NCBI RefSeq assembly: GCF_026790145.1
Contig: NZ_JALAMS010000032.1
Location: 62,001-126,000, forward strand
Direction: 5' to 3'
DNA from: Bacillus_I endophytica_A
GTDB taxonomy: Bacteria > Bacillota > Bacilli > Bacillales > Bacillaceae_H
DNA: 64,000 nt
Under the pieces are notes generated by a model. It saw only the letters and a list, made by a program, of their open reading frames with translations, was not told the origin of the DNA and ran no database searches. The position numbers were made by a program, and so were the translations under genes. Numbering within the stretch: the stretch's first letter is position 1; every line of letters begins with the position of its first letter. This document shows positions 60,423 to 64,000 of this stretch, one piece after another.

Positions 60423-61766
60423 ATGGATCACTTAGTTACAGCACGCTCAATGTTTGGAATGACAATGGGTTTTCATATTATTTTTGCCACACTAGGCGTT
60501 GGTCTTCCTCTTATGATTCTCATTGCAGAACTTTTATATCAAAAAACAAAAGATCCGTCTTATAACATTATGGCACAGCGTTGGATCAAAGGTTTCTCTG
60601 TTTTACTTGGCGTTGCTATTCCAACCGGAACAATTGCCGGAACACAGCTCTCTTTATTGTGGCCTGGTTTTATGGAGGTTGTTGGTAAAGTTATGTCTCT
60701 TCCGTTCCAAATTGAAATTTATGCTTTTTTTATTGAAGCTCTCTTTTTATCTATCTACGTGTATGCAGCAGACCGCATTTCTCCATTGATGAGGATTATT
60801 AGTGTCATATCTATTGCAATTGGTGGAGCAGCTTCAGCTGTCTTAATTACGAATGTCCATGCTTTTGAAGGAACTCCTGCAGGGTTTACCATTACAGATG
60901 GAAATATTACTAATGTTGAACCTTGGGCAGCTTTCTTTAATCCAAGCTTTTTAGTCACAGCAGGGCATGTTGTTGTCTCAGCATATACAACAGTTGGTTT
61001 TATTATTGCTTCGATTGCTGCTTACAAAATGCTACGCTCGCGCAAAGATAAAAAGGTATACTCTTTCCACCGAAAAGCTCTTATTATCGGTTTAACTGTT
61101 GGAGGAATATTCTCTTTTCTAACAGCCCTTAACGGTCATGAATCAGCGCAGCATCTTTATGAATATCAGCCAGAAAAGCTAGCAGGTGCTGAAGGGCTTT
61201 TCGAAACTCAGGATCATGCTCCACTAACACTCGGAGGATTCACGGATGTTGAAAATCAAGAAATTAAATACGGAATAGAGTTCCCATGGGCGTTAAGCTT
61301 TTTAGCTGGCAACAGTTTTAATACTACTGTAATTGGGCTTAATGATTTCCCAAGAGAATATTGGCCACCGTTATTTATTCACACTTTATTTAACTCAATG
61401 GTTGTCATTGGTGGATTTCTTCTTATGTTAGCTCTTGCAGCATTCGTGTGGACGAAGTTCTTAAAGAAAAAAGAATTTCCGAAACTTTTTCTCTGGGCAT
61501 TTATTATCTCAGGCCCGCTTGCTGTAATTGCTATTGAATCCGGATGGATCTTTGCTTGTACAGGACGTCAGCCATGGATCATTTACCGTATGATGAAGAC
61601 GTCTGAAGCTGTTACAACATCAGCAGATTTAAGTCTACTCTTTTTCCTATTCCTTCTTGTCTATATTATTTTAGGAATAGCTGTTGTTCTTGTGCTTCGC
61701 TATTACTTCAAGAGACATCCTGTTTCAGAAGATTTAGCTAAACTAAACTCTGAAGGAGGAATTTAA
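60423..61766 (+). CDS. ythA: Cytochrome bd ubiquinol oxidase subunit I (YthA)
   Basis: A 447-residue CydA-type subunit with heme ligand H18, the Q-loop region and GRQPW motif, nine or so membrane helices and the short Q-loop usual in bacilli. I use the ATG at 60423 behind GGTAGGAG. Low-oxygen or stress terminal oxidase in the plasma membrane, with YthB. A distinct paralogue of CydAB. Confidence 0.9.
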   Translation: MDHLVTARSMFGMTMGFHIIFATLGVGLPLMILIAELLYQKTKDPSYNIMAQRWIKGFSVLLGVAIPTGTIAGTQLSLLWPGFMEVVGKVMSLPFQIEIYAFFIEALFLSIYVYAADRISPLMRIISVISIAIGGAASAVLITNVHAFEGTPAGFTITDGNITNVEPWAAFFNPSFLVTAGHVVVSAYTTVGFIIASIAAYKMLRSRKDKKVYSFHRKALIIGLTVGGIFSFLTALNGHESAQHLYEYQPEKLAGAEGLFETQDHAPLTLGGFTDVENQEIKYGIEFPWALSFLAGNSFNTTVIGLNDFPREYWPPLFIHTLFNSMVVIGGFLLMLALAAFVWTKFLKKKEFPKLFLWAFIISGPLAVIAIESGWIFACTGRQPWIIYRMMKTSEAVTTSADLSLLFFLFLLVYIILGIAVVLVLRYYFKRHPVSEDLAKLNSEGGI

Positions 61767-62828
61767 ATGGCGGATACGCTCATTGCTGTTACTCTTTTGT
61801 GGGGGCTTGTTTTTATCTATGCCATTATGGCTTCCATGGATTTTGGAGCTGGGTTTTGGTCTATGGTGTATATTAACAAAGAAAAAACGAATGCAACGAA
61901 TATTGCAAACCGTTACCTTTCACCAACATGGGAAGTTACAAACGTATTTATTGTAGCTATTGTGGTTGGATTATTTAGTTTCTTTCCAAGTGCTACATTT
62001 ACGCTCGGAACAGTTCTCCTTATTCCAGGAAGTATTATGCTTCTCTTGCTTGCGATTCGAAGCGGATTCCTTGTTTTTTCTCACATGGCTAAAGGATATG
62101 AAAAAGCACTAATTTACGTTTCTGGCGTATCAGGTATTTTCATCCCTGCTCTGTTAATTTGCGTTCTCCCTATCACACACGGTGGCTATATTAACAAAGT
62201 GAATGGAAACGATCATTTAAATTTAGGAGCACTTTTTACTAGCCCAAACGTATATATGTTTATGCTATTCGCCTTCACATCAACGCTATTTCTTTCATCA
62301 CTTCTATTGACAGATTACTCCAAAACATCTGATCAGTACAATGCATACGAAGTATATCGACGTGATGCTCTCATCACAGGCCCATGCTCCCTTATTGCTG
62401 GGTTTCTTGTTATAGCAACATTACGAACTGAAAGCCCTTGGATTTACAACAATATGATGGATCATATTTGGGCTCTAGTTGCTTCTATTATTGCTTTTAT
62501 TATCGCAGGACTGTGTCTCTTCCTTCCAACAAAATCAAGGCTTGGAAGACCCCGCATTTCTGTTGTGATGGTTATTATTCAATATTTCTTTGCAAGCTAT
62601 GTGTATGGCCGCTCTCATCTCCCATACATGGTTTACCCACATGTAACACTTGAAGAAGGATTTACAGATCCGGCAACTTTTAAAGCTCTGTTTATCACTT
62701 ATATTGTAGCGTTCATCATTCTCTTCCCTGGGTTTGTGTATTTTTGGAGACTTTTCATGAAAGATCGCGGCTATCTGAAGAAGAACTTCAAATCAAAAGA
62801 TGATAATGATCCAGAAGGTGCCTATTAA
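61767..62828 (+). CDS. ythB: Cytochrome bd ubiquinol oxidase subunit II (YthB)
   Basis: A 353-residue CydB-type subunit with about eight helices (MASMDFGAGFWSM near the start, SPTWEVTNVFIV). Starts immediately after the ythA stop with GAAGGAGG overlapping ythA, so translation is coupled. Confidence 0.9.
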   Translation: MADTLIAVTLLWGLVFIYAIMASMDFGAGFWSMVYINKEKTNATNIANRYLSPTWEVTNVFIVAIVVGLFSFFPSATFTLGTVLLIPGSIMLLLLAIRSGFLVFSHMAKGYEKALIYVSGVSGIFIPALLICVLPITHGGYINKVNGNDHLNLGALFTSPNVYMFMLFAFTSTLFLSSLLLTDYSKTSDQYNAYEVYRRDALITGPCSLIAGFLVIATLRTESPWIYNNMMDHIWALVASIIAFIIAGLCLFLPTKSRLGRPRISVVMVIIQYFFASYVYGRSHLPYMVYPHVTLEEGFTDPATFKALFITYIVAFIILFPGFVYFWRLFMKDRGYLKKNFKSKDDNDPEGAY

Positions 62829-62866
62829 AAAAACCCCCTCCTAGGACTCTCTAAGAGGGGATTTTT
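62829..62866. terminator. Terminator after ythB
   Basis: CCCCTC/GAGGGG stem with A and T runs; the convergent gene stops inside it. Confidence 0.7.
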
Positions 62867-63149
62867 GATTATATAAAAGAGTTGTTAATAAGTAATCACT
62901 GACTTTTGCTAACAAAAGGTAATATTCAGTTAAGGATTGAAAAGACTCTCTCGGGATATTATGCCAGTACTTGTCAATAAGTTGAAGTAAATAGAGAGAA
63001 GAACGTTCTTTTTGCGGGGCTTGATAGAACAAAGTTGTAATTTTCTCTATTGCCCTTATAATAGGCTTCTTCCACTTTGCTTCACTTTTTGTACTTTCTA
63101 TTATCCAATCTAAGAACAACCCTTCTTTCCTTATGTCATTACAGCTCAT
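62841..63149 (-). CDS. Hypothetical helical protein, 102 residues
   Basis: Reads MSCNDIRKEGLFLDWIIEST, later LLQLIDKYWHNIPRESFQSL. No membrane segment or known motif recognised. AGAGGGATAGT precedes ATG 63149. It follows the DUF2325 gene by 22 bases and is probably in the same Fur-controlled transcript. Confidence 0.65.
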   Translation of the reverse strand: MSCNDIRKEGLFLDWIIESTKSEAKWKKPIIRAIEKITTLFYQAPQKERSSLYLLQLIDKYWHNIPRESFQSLTEYYLLLAKVSDYLLTTLLYNQKSPLRES

Positions 63150-63171
63150 ACTATCCCTCTTTCGTTTTTTA

Positions 63172-63453
63172 TTAGTCTATCTTTTGAATTACTCGGTAGA
63201 TTGCGCTCCACGAATGATGAACAAAGTAAATTGGTTTAGCGCTTTTTTTCGCTTTCTCTTTAATTACTTTTGCAAGATTATGATTGATAAAATCAGTAAT
63301 GACAAGCACGAAACGAATATGTTCTGGAATATCTCGCTTTACCATGTTTGCCTTACGTCCGTCTAAATGAATCACCTCATTGTACCCTTCATTCTCTAAT
63401 CTTGTTGTAATATGTTTAACACGGTCTCCTCCAACAACTAAAATCGATCCCAT
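63172..63453 (-). CDS. DUF2325 domain protein
   Basis: A 93-residue protein with the DUF2325 pattern: MGSILVVGGDRVKHI, EGYNEVIHLDGRK, VLVITDFINHNLAKVIKEKAK and PIYFVHHSW. Function unknown; the fold is Rossmann-like. ATG 63453 lies one base after the stop of a 23-codon upstream reading frame, which suggests coupling. Two Fur-like boxes lie about 140-180 bp upstream. Confidence 0.78.
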   Translation of the reverse strand: MGSILVVGGDRVKHITTRLENEGYNEVIHLDGRKANMVKRDIPEHIRFVLVITDFINHNLAKVIKEKAKKSAKPIYFVHHSWSAIYRVIQKID

Positions 63454-63454
63454 T

Positions 63455-63526
63455 TTAGCTCCACCCTTCTTTTATTTCTTCTATTTTCACGTTCATTATG
63501 TTAAATTCTTGGCGTTCCATAATCAT
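63455..63526 (-). CDS. Possible 23-residue leader peptide or small protein
   Basis: ATG at 63526 behind GAGGATAC; peptide MIMERQEFNIMNVKIEEIKE plus GWS. Its TAA is one base before the DUF2325 ATG. It could be a coupling leader or a small Fur-regulated protein. Evidence is only position and ribosome binding site. Confidence 0.35.
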   Translation of the reverse strand: MIMERQEFNIMNVKIEEIKEGWS

Positions 63527-63584
63527 ATTTAAGTATCCTCAACAAGCAATCAGAATATTTTTTCTCTTTGCTCTTCTATAACTA

Positions 63585-63637
63585 GCATAATTGAGAATGA
63601 TTCTCTTTGTCAACAACTAATTGATAACATTTATCAA
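63585..63637 (-). promoter_or_regulatory. Promoter with two Fur-like boxes
   Basis: Minus-strand TTGACA (63609-63614) and TATGCT (63585-63590), 18-bp spacer. Box 1 in the spacer: TGAGAATGATTCTCT (63593-63607), a perfect GAGAAT-G-ATTCTC palindrome. Box 2: TGATAACATTTATCA (63623-63637), 12 of 14 to Fur consensus and inside a 16-bp perfect inverted repeat (63613-63628 with 63632-63647). Confidence 0.62.
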
Positions 63638-63663
63638 TTAGTTGTTCTGTCCTATAGAAAAAA

Positions 63664-63696
63664 TAAATGAGCATGCTTATATTGCATGCCCATTTA
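63664..63696 (-). terminator. Terminator of the thioesterase gene
   Basis: 13-bp stem with one mismatch (63664-63676 with 63684-63696) and T-run on the minus strand. Confidence 0.8.
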
Positions 63697-63699
63697 TAG

Positions 63700-64000
63700 C
63701 TAGATTCTTTGCTGTTTACGCTTTAAAGCTGATTCATAAATCTCTTTCTCTTCTTCACTTTGGGGCACAATTTTTGGAACTTCTATTGTTTTTCCCTCTT
63801 CATTGATAGCTACCATTGTGACAAAAGAAGTTGTAGTAGTAACTCTCTCTTTTGTTTTCCAATCTTCTTTTATCACTCTTACATATACTTCCATTGAACT
63901 CCTTCCTGTATGAGCAATTAGTCCTTCAATACTTAAAATATCTCCAACCTTTACGGGAGATAGGAAATCCACAGAATCAATAGAAGCTGTGACCGTTGTT
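63700..64000 (-). CDS. Acyl-CoA thioesterase, hotdog fold (YkhA/YciA-like), 3' part only
   Basis: The frame is open to the right edge, so the N-terminus is outside the window. The visible part reads TTVTASIDSVDFLSPVKVGD, then TGRSSMEVYVRVIKEDWKTKERVTTTTSFVTMVAI and PKIVPQSEEEKEIYESA, the C-terminal half of a hexameric YciA/YkhA-type acyl-CoA hydrolase. A GTG at 63972 is internal, not the start. Confidence 0.82.
   Translation of the reverse strand, partial: TTVTASIDSVDFLSPVKVGDILSIEGLIAHTGRSSMEVYVRVIKEDWKTKERVTTTTSFVTMVAINEEGKTIEVPKIVPQSEEEKEIYESALKRKQQRI

Noticed and set aside
63613..63647. Intrinsic terminator from the 16-bp inverted repeat
   Set aside because: Three-base loop, no T-run, and it coincides with a Fur-like box upstream of a promoter; the real thioesterase terminator is at 63664-63696.
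1..64000. CRISPR arrays, transposases, tRNA and rRNA genes
   Set aside because: No regularly spaced repeats, no transposase frames and no tRNA or rRNA sequence seen by eye; a tRNAscan or Infernal run would be decisive.

Overview
The window is chromosomal DNA of a low-GC, endospore-forming Bacillaceae bacterium (Bacillus/Priestia-type; the species cannot be fixed from sequence alone). Strong AGGAGG-type ribosome binding sites, TTG and GTG starts, Cse60, a T-box, a SAM-I riboswitch and a gene order that closely follows the Bacillus subtilis yt region all point this way. I see no rRNA, tRNA, CRISPR array, transposase or prophage. One assembly gap (69 N, 7856-7924) lies between copA and copZ.

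Layout. 1-1316: LrgB/LrgA-type membrane pair and thpR (minus). 1472-4369: cysK-like synthase, pepV, ytzE. 4511-8479: a metallo-hydrolase and the copper operon csoR-copZ-copA with a CsoR operator. 8627-28805: a roughly 20 kb organosulfur-scavenging region, all on the minus strand. It holds ssuBACD, a LysR regulator, a ytmI-type operon (cmoO, cmoJ, cmoI, snaA, tcyKLMN), an aminotransferase and an iron-type dehydrogenase, a second Ssu-like ABC transporter, sndA, ribR, an ssuE-like flavin reductase, an Fe-S-type Rrf2 regulator and yezD. 29125-47948 follows the B. subtilis core order: ytzG, murJ/ytgP, ytfP, yteV, a C-N hydrolase, ytwF, leuS, ytzC, ytqA, ytqB, ytpB, ytpA, ytoA, a PAP2/glycosyltransferase pair, an ABC exporter and metK. 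48530-49439: a SigO/YvrJ/RsoA-like split sigma factor locus. 49640-62828: pckA, ytmB, ytmA, ytlACD, ytkD, ytkC, a quinone oxidoreductase, dps, luxS, yidD, ytiB, rpmE2 and cytochrome bd (ythAB). 62841-64000: a Fur-box-controlled DUF2325 locus and the end of an acyl-CoA thioesterase.

The genes of the sulfur region form a coherent pathway. ABC systems import sulfonates and cystine-like or S-alkyl-cysteine compounds; SnaA and SndA acetylate and deacetylate them; Cmo and Ssu flavin-dependent monooxygenases cleave C-S bonds; RibR and SsuE-like proteins supply FMN and reduced flavin.

The most interesting observation is a small RNA element present four times, only in this region: before yezD, before ribR and twice in tandem before ssuB. 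Each copy has a hairpin of form GCY-GR-NNNN-loop-NNNN-A-RGC whose stems co-vary between copies, preceded by an A-rich box and overlapping or abutting an intrinsic terminator. I read it as an unrecognised transcription-attenuation element of sulfur-scavenging genes. Two genes of the region, cmoO and ribR, are each split by a single-base frame change.
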